From Tubulanus polymorphus (taxonomy: Eukaryota > Nemertea > Palaeonemertea > Tubulaniformes > Tubulanidae), in contig NC_134036.1 of the NCBI RefSeq assembly GCF_964204645.1, positions 3,399,501 to 3,463,500 on the forward strand: a DNA stretch of 64,000 nucleotides. The letters are read 5' to 3'. Below, in pieces: positions 1 to 12,331 of the stretch. The stretch's first letter is position 1. Each line of letters starts with the position of its first letter. The notes under the pieces were generated by a model. It worked only from the letters and a program-made list of their open reading frames with translations, was not told where the DNA came from and did not search any database. The position numbers and the translations under genes were made by a program.

Positions 1-220
1 TTCTCATTTGGATTTGGCCTGCAGCACCCAAACTGAAGGACTTAGTCTGATCCTAGTTGCGGCCAATTCTCTTTGTTAATAGAAAGTGATTAGTTTCCTG
101 CTGAAATCTTCTGAACTAAAAATATTTTACTGCGCGTAAAATATGGAGTCTACTCGAAATCTTCAACTCCGCATTTGATGTTTAGTACAGAGACGGAGAT
201 CATTGTTTTTCTCGAACTAT

Positions 221-770
221 TACTCAGTATTTGACACCAACTCTGGGTAGAATTTTACCAGTCTCAGCTTTACGGCAGTAAGATACAGAGTCTACTGTAT
301 TTCACAAACTATTACTCAGTATTTGACACCAACTCTGGGTAGAATTTGACAAGTCTCAGCTTTACGGCAGTTAGATACAGAGTCTACTGTATTTCACAAA
401 CTATTACTCAGTATTTGACACCAACTCGGGGTAGAATTTTACCAGTCTCAGCTTTACGGCAGTAAGATACAGAGTCTACTGTATTTCACAAACTCTTACT
501 CAGTATTTGACACCAACTCGGGGTAGAATTTTACCAGTCTCAGCTTTACGGCAGTAAGATACAGAGTCTACTGTATTTCACAAACTATTACTCAGTATTT
601 GACACCAACTCGGGGTAGAATTTTACCAGTCTCAGCTTTACGGCAGTAAGATACAGAGTCTACTGTATTTCACAAACTCTTACTCAGTATTTGACTCAAA
701 TTCGGGGTAGAATTTTACCAATCTCAACTTTACCTAGCAAGAGACAGAGTTTACTGATACACTCTTATCA
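221..770. repeat. Minisatellite, 92-bp unit, about six copies
   Basis: Copies of a unit beginning TACTCAGTATTTGACACCAA start at 221, 313, 405, 497, 589 and 681, exactly 92 bp apart. The first five are nearly identical; the last has diverged (an ACTCAAATTC variant, weaker 3' part). No coding potential is visible. The high identity suggests recent expansion or homogenisation. Confidence 0.95.
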
Positions 771-3700
771 ATGGCTCCAAACTGTGTCGAGAGACGACAA
801 ATCTTTCGTTCAAACTCAGGTGGAATTCTATGAGCAGGGAGGAAGCTAAGTTGAATCGCGATAGAAATATTGATTCCAATCAGGAATTTGTCATTCAATA
901 TTTCTATTCTATAGGAATTGTTAACATGCGGTTTTTATCCCAGCACTTGACACAAATATCTCGAGTATTGAATAACAAACATATTTAATATTTGTATAAT
1001 AAAGTATTACAGATGTATGTGTGTATGTACCTCAATGATGAAAACACTTTTTTTAACATATAATCGACGCACGCAGTAAAATGTATAATAATGTGTTGAT
1101 AGTAAAATCGAAATTTCCCCGAATTCATAAGATTTTCGAGCGATCATCTTTTTGGAAATCGTGCTTTTGCAAAATTCTTCAGAAAAATCTAAAGTACTTA
1201 TAGAATAACAGGGGAAAATGGTAGAGTTTGAAAAGGGTGTTCGTAGAATTTCAGCTGATTATATTTCGAGTTGAAATTCGACGCGAAAAATACTGATTTG
1301 TTTTAATAGAACATCGATTCTAGAGTTAGGAAAATTGCTTCATACCTCCGCAAGTAGCGTTCGAATTCAATCTTCGATTTTTCAAGCTTTTTCCATTTTC
1401 TTCATGTCCGCTATCAGTGATAACGATCATTCGCGTCCGTACTTCTTCTGTCGGCTATTTCTTTCCGACTTTTTGTTGCGATCGGTGCAATATTTCTGTA
1501 CGGAATTTTTCCCTTTGCGATGTATGTAAAACTGTATTCCGGTATGAACGAAATAGATTCCCTCTCCGCCCTAAACTTTCTCCTCTCCAATTAGCGCAAC
1601 GACAGTTCCGCCTCTCTCGATTTTATTTCATATACTCCGATATTTCATATTCCGCATCCTTCACTCTCTTCGCTCCAATCCGACCTTAGGGTGCTAGTCC
1701 GCTATACCGCGCCGGATATCATTCCACCTCTATCTCTGTATCTGGCGTCTCTGCGCGTATTTACGGGTTTGGTTTGCGGGTCGAATTTTCACATTCGTTT
1801 TATAGATCTAAATAAATATCCATATGTATATACTCTCTATTATAGTCATTAGCTAGCTTTAGTCATTTAAACGTGTACATACCCGGTTTACAACCCGTGC
1901 CTGCAGTAATGTATAGTCTTCTTTATATCAGGTATATACAAATGGTGTATGTTTCTTAAAAGAATTGAGCCACCCGCCCCCACTCTGTACGTGTAGATTC
2001 GATTCGGGGGTATTTAACCGTGCACCATTCGGGTGCCCGCTTCGACGGAATTTCGCCTTAAATGGCTGTTTAATTATAGATTCCTTTAGCGCTGGTCTGT
2101 TAAGTAATCGAGGTCTATCGAGGTTAAGTTATACTATAAGACAGCGGATAATCTTGTGTAAGGCTATTAGTCATTATTGTCGATTCAATTTTCAGTAGTC
2201 TACGGCTTACTTATTAGAAAAAGCAGATAACCCTGTGTAATCCAATTCAGTTATTAAATTTCTTTCTTTTGAATTTCAATAATCAATTTCTTCATCAAAT
2301 ACCGAGGATCCCGTGAAACAATCCCGCAATTAAATTCTCGTTTGTTTGGTATCGGATCTATAGTTTATTAACATAATCTGTTAATATACACTAAAGTTTA
2401 TTCCCCGCAATCCTGAATACCCGATTTCTTTGTTGATTTAGTAAACGCAATGAAATGGCTTGGGTTACGAAAAAGATGATTTCTTATTTATTCGGTCCAA
2501 ATGATTTCACTTTGAGCGGATTTATGAAATATTGTTTTTTATCGTTTTTTATTTTAACAAATGAAAATCGCTTTCTTTTTATTTCAATAGATTCAATGAT
2601 GATGGAGAAAAATGGAGATGGCCCCGAAATGAATGACAGGACTACAACATTCCCGAGGGACCAGACCCGTCTGCCAAGGTACAAGTTGTAGGTACAATTT
2701 GAGACCGGTTTTACGGCCGCCTGACGGTTGAATGGTATATTCTCCTTCCATTTTTTTCATGGCTTGCGTGGAGGTAAAATATCTTTTGTTTATGAATATT
2801 TACGAACGAGAAATAAAAATTGAGACATTTTTAATAACACAATAAGGTTATTTACAGTCATGTATGATATATACCATTTACGATACACTACCGGGATCGT
2901 ATGAATTGCGACTAGGACGCCATCTATTAGAAACGTTCACGCACTAATGTAAATAACCTGTGAGTAATTATCCGTGTTCTAGGCATGTTCCTGTTAATAC
3001 GCGATCGCGGTTTAACGATTTCCTACACAAGCAGAAACGTTAGCTTCTCGACGACGACCGCTTCGATAGGCAACGTTTTACGCGCACATCTTAGAATGGT
3101 TTTGCTTGATCACCGTTTTATTTTACCTATGGAAATCTATACATATTTGCACAATCGTCCATGTTGGGCAAGCATTTAAGCGAGGAGGCAGCGCTGACTG
3201 TTCTCTTTTTCAATATATCAAGTAGGTCTTTGTTCTTTCGAGGACTGGCCTCACGACGCGAAGGAAATCAGTACTTGGCCAATAAACAAGAACTGGGATA
3301 TCCTACCTCATATATGTTCATCTGCTTCAGTAAAGATATCTCTAAAGTAAAAATTATCGTGTTGCGCTAGGGCCCTGTTTTATAGACCGGTATAACCTGT
3401 GACCCCGGGGTAAACTAAATTGAAAAAATGAATTAATTTAGGCCCTAAGTTGAAGGTAATACCAGTCTGCAAAACCACCCCTCGGAATTAGACATTTCAC
3501 CAGTGAACAAAAAACGGATCGTCCACACAATTTTGAAGGACAATCAATTGAAAATGAACTTCAAAACATAAGATATTTTAGACATTTCTATCAGCAAACT
3601 TGAAACTAAAAAGTGTCGATTTCACACTGCGATGGCGAATGTGAGCTGCACTGCAAGGGTTAAAGCATCTATACGGAATTCTATGCGCGGTAGAAAGATT

Positions 3701-4290
3701 GATAGATAAATGTTTGAGTAACACTAGCATCATAGAGTTTTTGAAACTCTATGAACGTCAATCGGGGATAGAGATGTTAATCAATAATTTTCTGGATAAC
3801 ACTCCGCCTCATTGCTATTGAACCTCGAAGCATCTGGGGTGTAGAAACGTTATCATCACATACATAATCATTTTGGATAACAAAAATACTGTCAATATTT
3901 AGAACAAAAAGAGGCCGGGTTAGGCGTTGAAGTTATTGGGAATGAGAAGGTCGTCATTAGTAACTGATCATAATTTTACTGAATCGTCGAAGTTATTGAG
4001 AATGAGAAGGTAGTTTTTACTTGTTATAACTAATCATTTCATTTATGAGATCAAATGAAAAATTTCAAATTTCATGTTTACACGTGACGTCATAGTATTT
4101 TGTCCGAATGTGAATCTTTGAAACAATGATCCGTTTCACTGGATTATTGAATATCTTGTTCTAGATTTTCGTATATCGAACGGGAATAACAGACGAATTT
4201 TTCAGTTGATCGGCCATTGACCATTGTGACGTCATTACGAGAATGCGAATAGTCGGCGAATATGTTCGAATGTTTACCGGTCACAATCGG
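771..4290. other. Non-coding stretch, no recognisable gene
   Basis: Only short random open frames are present, on both strands and without splice-site support. It holds a perfect small hairpin at 3731-3753 (CATAGAGTTT, TTG loop, AAACTCTATG) and two copies of a 60-bp repeat near 3926-4045. I see no domain, RNA gene or promoter I can defend. Confidence 0.6.
3926..4045. repeat. Two copies of a dispersed 60-bp repeat
   Basis: The word GTYGAAGTTATTGRGAATGA starts at 3926 and again at 3986, a 60-bp period. The same unit recurs around 30,010-30,390 and once at about 32,084-32,150, so this is a dispersed repeat family that forms short tandem arrays. Confidence 0.8.
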
Positions 4291-4575
4291 GCGGACCGGA
4301 TGGCTTAGTCGGTCGGCGACTAGCGTGTCACCGCTGTGGCCCAGGTTCGAGTCTCGGAGGAGGCGGGTCAGGATGTGGCAATTGATCTCCGGTAAGCGGG
4401 CGAGTCGAGAGTACTGTCCTCCCTGGAATGAGGTTGCTAATGCGTGAGTCCTACAGAATATCTGGCGTGGGGTAAATTATGTTTAATTCAGTCGTTTCTG
4501 GCTGAATTATTTATTTATCCCACAATGCCGGTCCAGGTTGCGGAGTAATTCCCCCAGGGACCTTCGACTTTTTTA
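4290..4575 (+). mobile_element. tRNA-derived SINE
   Basis: A tRNA-like head at about 4296-4365 carries an A box (TGGCTTAGTCGG) and a B box (GGTTCGAGTCTC) at normal tRNA spacing, with GTC in the anticodon-loop position. The sequence after the B box cannot pair with the 5' end to make an acceptor stem, and it continues into an unrelated body of about 200 bp. This is therefore a SINE, not a working tRNA gene. The 3' end is approximate. Confidence 0.65.
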
Positions 4576-6050
4576 CAATATTAGTTTGTTATTTTAAGTT
4601 TAGTGGTGAGGGTTTGGGAAATTTTTATATTTATTTAATTCCTCGAACTGAAGAAATCCAAGCGAGAATTCGGTGGTATCTGCATGCAACGCGGACGGTG
4701 ATCAATCACTCAACTGATGACAAAATTTCGATGATTTTTAAACGTCACCAAATTCCAGTCAGAGTAGATGTTCACGCGGCAATGTCTGGTGAACGTCTGT
4801 ATAAAATCGGCTTCAAAACGACTCTATCAAATAGAGAATAACTCACTGGAGACCTGACATACGCTCTACTACACAATAGTGCCGCGTGACTGCACAAACC
4901 CTTAAGCAAACTTCAATATCCTAAAGCAAAACTCGAAAATAGTAAAATTCAGCCGGTACTATAGTTCAAAACCAGACGTAAATAGAAGGGAAATCTACAC
5001 TAAAGTTTGTTTGATAGTTTAGATAAAATTTCAGCGTACAATTTTAGGCTAAAATCGTAGCATTCGATATTTCTATCTTTAACAATATGTGTCTCTATGA
5101 ATAGTCGAATTAAACTCGATGACCTGTAAGCCTCATTGAAAATGTTTGGCACGAATTGAATGGTTCTCGAGGATTAGCGTCACGTACTCGGGTCTGTCAC
5201 AGGAATGCGCGATCGAGCTTTCTGATTGATCCAATCCGGTCGCATCGATGATGCACCGTCGCTGATTGGTCGACGTAGGTATTAGAAGCGCGGTTCGAGC
5301 CTCCCGATGCCAGTCCGAGAACCGATGTCCAGTGATGAAGGTCAATCTATAAGAGCTCTGCAACAAGGCGTGAAGAACGTGTGGCTCCAAGCGAACAACT
5401 TACTAATTAGCGGCTGATGATGTTAGGAGAGACTGGAACATGAAGGAATTTGTGACGCCTAGCGATTGAGAACGCAATATGAGACTGACGGCTGTTGGTG
5501 CTGATGATTGCGGAGGAGTTCCCGATCTGCTGCTGCTGCTGATGCTACGGCTGCTGCTGCTGTTGATGTCGGATACTCAGTTGCTTATGAGGACGAGTTG
5601 CTGTTGTTGCCGATTTCCGATGTTCTATTTCAAATTACACACATTTTGATCAGGTTAGAAATTTCATATAGAATTCAAAACTCTGAATCAAATCTTGCGA
5701 AAATTATTGCGTTTTGATTGTTGAACCTAATTCGGCTTAATTTGAATCGAAATATTTCAAATCGCTTTCCTCTGGATTATATTAGTCGCAATTTTATACA
5801 TTATGAATATTGTCTTTTTAGGGTTAAACCGAAACCAGTTCGCTACTACTGACAACTACATGTACACGACTTGTTTGTCGCAACGTTCTGAAATAGTTTG
5901 ATGCTGCTAATGCTGCATTGGGAACCGCATCAACCCACATGTTTCGGTATCTTTACACTAAGATAAGGTAATTATATTAAACTGCACCCATCCGGAATCG
6001 TTTTCCAGTTCATCCGATTTCTTTTTCAGCCGGCAATATTTGAGTTACAA
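4576..6050. other. Non-coding stretch, no recognisable gene
   Basis: Contains only short unsupported open frames. A CTG/GCT-rich patch at about 5527-5565 is simple sequence. No domain or RNA gene was recognised. Confidence 0.55.
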
Positions 6051-6054
6051 CAAA

Positions 6055-6362
6055 CCTCGAGACGCAGACTCTACTCCGACTACGGCACCATCTTCAAACC
6101 TCGAGACGCAGACTCTACTCCGACGACGGCACCATCTTCAAACCTCGAGACGCAGACTCTACTCCGACTACGGCACCATCTTCAAACCTCGAGACGCAGA
6201 CTCTACTCCGACTACAGCACCATCTTCAAACCTCGAGACGCAGACTCTACTCCGACTACGGCACCATCTTCAAACCTCGAGACGCAGACTCTACTCCGAC
6301 GACGGCACCATCTTCAAACCTCGAGACGCAGACTCTACTCCGACGACGGCACCATCTCCACT
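6055..6362. repeat. Minisatellite, 44-bp unit, seven copies
   Basis: A unit starting CCTCGAGACGCAGACTCTAC recurs every 44 bp at 6055, 6099, 6143, 6187, 6231, 6275 and 6319, with only a TAC/GAC or CGG/CAG variation between copies. Because 44 is not a multiple of three, an open frame through it cycles through three peptide frames. The 124-codon open frame here is a by-product of the repeat rather than a gene. Confidence 0.95.
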
Positions 6363-6559
6363 CCGTCTTTATTTCGTTTTGCCGCATGTTATAAAGAAAC
6401 GTGTAAATAAATAAACGTCTATATATAAATTATTCGTCTTTACTTAAAATCTCTGTCTCGGGCACTTTGCCCCGGAAAGGACTCTTCCGCTTACAACTTC
6501 TCACGTTCAAGGAAAGGACAAAGTCAAAAAGGAAAGGAGAAACGCAAAGTACAAATCAA

Positions 6560-6746
6560 AGCATTTATTCCAAATTCAAAGTAGGAATTTCTTACAGTTT
6601 GTTTGCAAAAGTAAAATTCAACATTTTATTGAAACATCAAAAATAAAATTCAACCAGTAAATTTAACAAAATAAAATTATGGGATTTGAACCACCAACCC
6701 TTCGACTAGCAGTCCAGCACCCTACCAACTACGCTATAGGGACGTA
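6560..6746 (-). mobile_element. tRNA-derived SINE, minus strand
   Basis: Read on the minus strand, 6742-6678 has an A box (TAGCGTAGTTGG) and a B box (GGTTCAAATCC) and resembles a tRNA with GCT near the anticodon position. The 3' sequence is T-rich and cannot form an acceptor stem with the 5' TCCCTAT. I read it as a SINE head with a short T-rich tail; the lower boundary is a guess. Confidence 0.5.
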
Positions 6747-6812
6747 CTGACAGCACACAGAGGAACTCCTATTTATCCATTGCTTAAGCAAATTTCATTT
6801 AAAAAAATAATG

Positions 6813-6996
6813 CCATCTACCGGGCGAGACGGGAACTTTAGTTCCTATCTCAACCCGGTAGATGGTAGGAGAGATGAGAAGAGAATGAGAGGAGAGAGTG
6901 AGAGATGAGGAGATGAGAATGAGAGATGAGAATGAGAGATGAGAGTGAGAGATGAGAGTGAGAGATGAGAGAAGATAGAAAGATTTAGAGAGAGGA
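6813..6996. repeat. 12-bp-arm hairpin followed by GA-rich microsatellite
   Basis: CCATCTACCGGG (6813-6824) is perfectly complementary to CCCGGTAGATGG (6854-6865). Inside the loop a second imperfect stem forms (GGGAAC against GTTCC). It is followed at 6866-6996 by a GAGAGATGA-type simple repeat. The hairpin could be a fold-back element or a structured RNA. Confidence 0.7.
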
Positions 6997-7369
6997 TAGG
7001 ATGGCATATCACCTGAACTTCCTTGTTTTCTATCTAGGATGCTGTCAGCAGTTAGTTTTAAGTACAAACACATATTTATCCCATCAGCAGCAACGTCATC
7101 ACATAGTAGGTCCTCTAGGACATAAAGTTCACTATAACTGAAGTCAAGTTCTCCCAATATTTGTTCGTTTGTTTGTTTATCCTTTCGCTGAGTTCGAACA
7201 CTGCCCACACGTATTTATTTATCCAGTTCATCTGATGTGGTCCTGATCATCAAACACAAACGTCAATAGTTCCACCATATTGATGACAAACATCCTAAAA
7301 AATATAAATGAAACTTAATAGATTTGAGGCCACCAAACAAGAGTTATAGTTAAGTCTAGTTACCGGTGT
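6997..7369. other. Non-coding or unassigned, weak coding-like stretch
   Basis: On the minus strand, about 7130-7010 encodes an acidic peptide (SELYVLEDLLCDDVAADGI) flanked by a possible acceptor and a GTGATA donor. A second short frame lies at about 7300-7230. I recognise no family, and the pieces do not join into a convincing gene. Confidence 0.3.
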
Positions 7370-7975
7370 ATCTAAGGTACCCCCAAAATGAGGGTCAGGG
7401 GTCAAATATTTTTTGTCTCCGATTTCGATGAAGTTTAGTATAGACATGTATTCTGGGGTGCTGATCACAGATCTGAAAGAATTTTTAGGATCCAGGGCCC
7501 CAAAAATGAGAAATTAGAATTTTTGGGGGACCCCTAAATTTTCGAAAGGCCTTGGACCCCAGAATTTTCGAGATATTCAAAATCTGATAGCAGATTTGGA
7601 ATTAGCACCCCTGAAAATAGTAAGGACTAAAATTTTAACCAAATCGAAGAGATTCGATTTTTTGGCCAAAAATGGCAAAAATCTAAGGTGTAAGTCCAGG
7701 AGTTTTTTTTCGGCGAAAAATTTTTTTTCTCCGATTCCTTCGAAACTTAGTAGGAAGATGTATTCTGAGGTGTAGATTCCGGATCTGCAATCAGATTTTG
7801 AATCGGAATTCATCTTCATGACCAATTTAGGGTTTTAACGGCCAAAATATGCACCCCAAAAATGGGGTACAAAGTCAAAAAAATTTTAGGCCCTATTTTA
7901 TCAAAATTTAGTACTGACATGTTTTTTGGGGTGCTGATCACGAATATGGAGTTGGTTTTTGGATACAAAGCCCCC
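7370..7975. repeat. Diverged repeats in mixed orientation
   Basis: The phrase TTCTGGGGTGCTGATCAC at about 7451 recurs, mutated, at about 7763 and 7925. An inverted relative (AGGGGTGCTAATTCC on the minus strand) lies at about 7600-7620. Spacing suggests a period near 157 bp. This is probably an old transposable element; the family was not identified. Confidence 0.55.
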
Positions 7976-10900
7976 GAAGACAACAGAAAGAGTAAATTAT
8001 CTTAGATAAGAATATCAATCAAAATCTGTCAGTTCAATCGTTCTGCTGTCTGCATACAAGTAGGTTTTACAGTATCAGCGCACACAATTTATAACACCAC
8101 TGGTTATCAGTCAAACTTAGATTTCAGTATTTGAGTTGAATCTGCAATCTGCAATTATATCGACGCCTTTCTGACTCAAAGTACTCTTTAGAATTGTTCT
8201 AATGTTTTGTCGAATAGACCGAAAGTGTTTGGAAATCATATTTACTTACACCGAGTCTATCTGCAATATCTCTTTAATTGTTTCTGATTCGAAGTCTGAG
8301 AAACAGAATTCGATGTTTGTGATCAGTATGACGCTGATCCAGTAATAACCAGTTCAATCAAGTATACATAATAATAGCTTATGATGTACAATGAAACCTC
8401 CATCATATTTCTGAACACATAGTGCAGCATCTTATGTTCAAATCAATTTAGTCATATTTGAATTTTGGCTGCAGGACCAAAACTGCATAAAATCTAGTAT
8501 CTGGCAACTGGTGTTTTGACGCCAACTATGATATAACTATGATGAAGGTCCAATGTTAACATACTACGCTATAATAGGAAGGAGTTTATATTCACCTGAC
8601 TGCTTGACCGAATTCGAATGAAAAGTGCTGAAATCTTCATATGGGTTCATAGTTGAAACACGTTTTAGATTTAATTCGTTATCAGCATCGCGCAGCATAA
8701 CGTAGGTCCATATTGTTAGAAGGTGAATCCTACCGACGGCTTTTTGGTATGTCCCTTCCTTCAATGAATATTCCCTGTATGTCAAGTCATGGTGGTAAAC
8801 ACACACTTAGAGTTCAAAGTTCTATGTACAGGCGACATCCATGAAATGTCCAAGATATCTAAGATGTTCTTCGCGATGTCTCCAAGATTCTGTAATCAAT
8901 CACAAAAATATAAAAGTTAAGATTGAATTAAGCAGTGCCATTGCCAATGAAACTCGTAAGAGGCTGGACCCAGATGAACAGTTGTAATTCAAGTACCTAT
9001 AAGATGAAACTAGTCTAAGTGCACAGATTTGATAGGTTTGTGAACAGATTACTGTACTTACTTATGGCATCCTTTCCAAGCAATCACATACGTGCCTTCA
9101 GACAAACACATCTTAGGAGCAGCAATGACCACAGCAATCAAACTCAGATTAATATGACGCTCTCCTTTCGAATCCAATTACTGTGACCATTCAACTGGTT
9201 AGTGAGTAACCTGCCAAGACAATTTGGAAAGAAAAAACATATATTCACCCAACAGGTACACAACAAAATGTGGTCTAAGTACCTGCTAGCTGCTCAATCA
9301 GTCCCACTCCTTCGCGACTAAGCTTGAGCATAGTTACAAAGTCAAAAGTTCCACTATCCCCGTGAGCATAGTAGAGCCATACCTATGTCCATCATAACAA
9401 GTATCTGAAATATATTTCAAAAAAAGATATTTAATAAGAGCATCGGGCAAACTGAATAGAATGATAATCTAAACGCGATTAACGAGTTGAATATACCAAA
9501 CCAACGAACCATAACTGAGACGTAAATGGATAGAACTCTTTAGGTATGAATGGATCCATTTAAATCGGCAACGACAACACACGCAAGCCAGCAACACGTT
9601 GAATTTGGGTTCGAGTCCCATTTCTCCAACAGGCGAAGTGGTTTTATGCAGTTTGGTAAATCTCGGCAAATTTACGACTAAGAAATTCCCCTAGCATAAA
9701 TTATCATCATAACCGATAACGCTTTTACAGTTTGCCGAGAAAATAAATTACATATTGCATACAGTCGTATTATAAATGAGCAGTACAAGTCATTTAACGA
9801 CTAGTGTTTATTGTTGATAAGCGGAAAAATTAATTTTTTAATCTACTACGAAACTAACGCATTCAACTAGTGACCACTGTCCTGTACAATGGAATATTTC
9901 ATACAGTCGTTTCTGTAGTGAACGGGTAGATAACTTATGTTAGATTTGTTACCCTTATAAATTCATTATGAACACTTTTAAATAGCATCACGTTACTTAA
10001 TTAATCGTGTTCTAACATTTCGCTACATTTGCGCGTGGTTAGATGTTGTCAAAACATTAGTTTCAGTAAAAAATCGTCTCTAGCGGAATTCCCGTGAACT
10101 AAAAATCTCGATGTTGATAGTTCACGGAAATTCCGTCAGTGGCGCTGATCAACTGATTAAACGTTTTCCTATTGAATGCGGCGTTTGAAAACTTAGCGAA
10201 AAGTTGAAGTACTATATCTGAAACACTGTAGTGGTGTTGAAAATAAATCAAATAAATTTCAAGTCGGTGAAAAAATGAACGTAAAAATATGAACTGCAAA
10301 ATAGTAACGAATGATGAACAATATTCCTTTAAATCGAATTAGTTCACTATAATTCCGATAAGGGGCGCCACAAAACGGGCCAAAAAATCCAAAATCGCTA
10401 CGTATATCAATCACTCCAATAGTGTACATGTAAATAACGTTTGGTTGCATTTTATATCCAATTTTCTGTTTTTAATAATTGAATAACTACTCCATATTAC
10501 CATAAAATGGTTACAGTGGAAATAAATCCATCCCATTCGATTCTAAATTCTAGATGTCCTTTCAAAAAAGAAATTCAGCCTTAACGATGAAGCTAACACA
10601 ATCGATGCAATCTGTTTTGCCGACTGGTGATACTGTGAACCCTGGGTACGCCGTTTCAGACATCTATCGATGAGAACTTTAAATCAAACCTATCATTACA
10701 GAGAGTTATATATATTAACAACCAATGATTCATTCTAAATACGTATTGAAAATAACCTCCAAGTAGATGTAGATGATAGATGCTAAACCAGAAAACGAAA
10801 CTAGGTTTTATCAAGGCTTTTGGAAAGCCTTTTTGAAATAGGTAGGTTGTAGTATGCTTTATACGAATTCCAAATAACAGAAGAAACAATTTTTGCACCG

Positions 10901-11275
10901 ACAGTGATGATGAAAGCAATTTAACTACAATCGATGGCGCACTTCTTAAATGAAATCATGGAAGCTTACCTTTGTTACAGTCGTTTTCCTAATGTCTCAA
11001 GACGTGTCCTGTGTCCTCCTGCCTTCGAGACGAACTATATTGTTTTCAAATATTGGTATCTTCTCCACCGATTTTACAGGTCCTTTTAAATTCATTTTCA
11101 ATCCAGCATGCCTGCCTGGACCAACCAGTTTACTTTCAGACACTGGAGTTTCCGGTTCCAAATTTTGGTGTCATTGTCTCCTTTAAAACTGTCGTTATTA
11201 TGTATTTTAAACAAAATCCTAAAATCTCCCAAGTTCCAGTAATAATATGGCGGTGGTATATACTGTTCTATATAC
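7976..11275. other. Non-coding stretch, no confident gene
   Basis: Short open frames only. A perfect Pol III B box (GGTTCGAGTCCC) sits at about 9608 but has no A box upstream, so it is at most a tRNA-like relic. A coding-like minus-strand frame at 8806-8600 ends at a possible GTGAAT donor but matches no family known to me. Confidence 0.5.
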
Positions 11276-11460
11276 GGGAGGCTCTCCTGGTTAGTTGGTG
11301 AGTTAACTCATGCGAACGAACCCCGATTCGATCAACGATTCCTAATCCGGGTGACCTTGAGCAACGCTGAATTATTGACGCTGCGAAGCCGTTCAAAAGA
11401 ATGGATTAGTCAAAAATTAAAATTAGATGGCCTAAACAAAATTAAATAAATAACAACACC
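11276..11460 (+). mobile_element. tRNA-derived SINE
   Basis: A tRNA-like head starting near 11,282 has an A box (TGGTTAGTTGGTGAG) and a B box-like CCCCGATTCGATC. The body contains GTGACCTTGAGCAA, a phrase typical of tRNA-SINE bodies, then an A-rich tail. There is no acceptor stem, so it is not a functional tRNA. Boundaries are approximate. Confidence 0.55.
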
Positions 11461-12023
11461 AGTGTTTATTTCATTAGTGCATTTGAATGTTAATCATAAT
11501 GGTTTTTACAATAAATAAACGTGCCTTCTTTTACAATTTAATCAAGAGCAATACAATATATTATCGCATCTATTAAATGTGATGATGATTGTTAAGAGTT
11601 ATAAAACACACCATGCAAATGAATGATTAAGAAAAATAAACTCGAGATCAGTGAAAATGTTCTTTTAAACTGCAACAAGTGCTCACAAGTGCTGTAAAAT
11701 AATGAAAGAATTAATGGTTATAAAGATATCACGTAACCTCCTCCCCACTAAGGGGTTTTTCCAAAAAGGCAATGTTGTTTTTGCCTACTTGTGGGTCGAA
11801 AGAAAATTGGTTGGGAAGAAATTTTCAACTCACCCTATAATACTATCCACGCACGTCTTCTCCTTACTCGCACGGGCAAAGGGGGTTCACGCTTTTTCCA
11901 TATTCATCTTTGAAGCCCAAATCCGATCGATCACAAACTGATGTCTGTTCTAACCCAAACAGCTCTTTTCAATCCCATGGCCATGTATTGACCTGATTAG
12001 GACATGCACCGATGGAGCCATCA
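11461..12023. other. Non-coding stretch downstream of the zinc-finger gene
   Basis: No gene recognised. It may include 3' UTR of the zinc-finger gene, because a good minus-strand splice acceptor (TATTTTTCAG) ends at 12,025 with exon sequence from 12,024 downward. Confidence 0.4.
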
Positions 12024-12331
12024 CCTGAAAAATACAAACACAGGTAAATTTCCAGTTTTTAAACATTGTTTAACAAAACCATAGCAAACCCCTGAGTTCG
12101 TTTGAAAAAAGATAAACCTACTGATGAGTTAAACATGTTCAATCAAACTCGCTAAGTTATTGTAATTGGGATGATCATTATAGATATGTTGAATTATGTA
12201 TACAAATGATGACTTACAACAATTTAGTCAATCGGATTAGAAATACAAATCTCGAGATCTTAAAATGGCAATGACCTAAGTGATGCAACGACTTTCCGAT
12301 GACTACTCAAGCCAGTTTGACCATACATTAA

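Noticed and set aside
4296-4370. Functional tRNA gene
   Set aside because: A and B boxes are good but no acceptor stem can form; continues as a SINE body.
6040-6414. 124-codon repetitive protein frame
   Set aside because: Product of the 44-bp minisatellite; no start context, homology or constraint.
6678-6742. Functional minus-strand tRNA-Ser (GCT)
   Set aside because: No long variable arm and no pairing acceptor stem.
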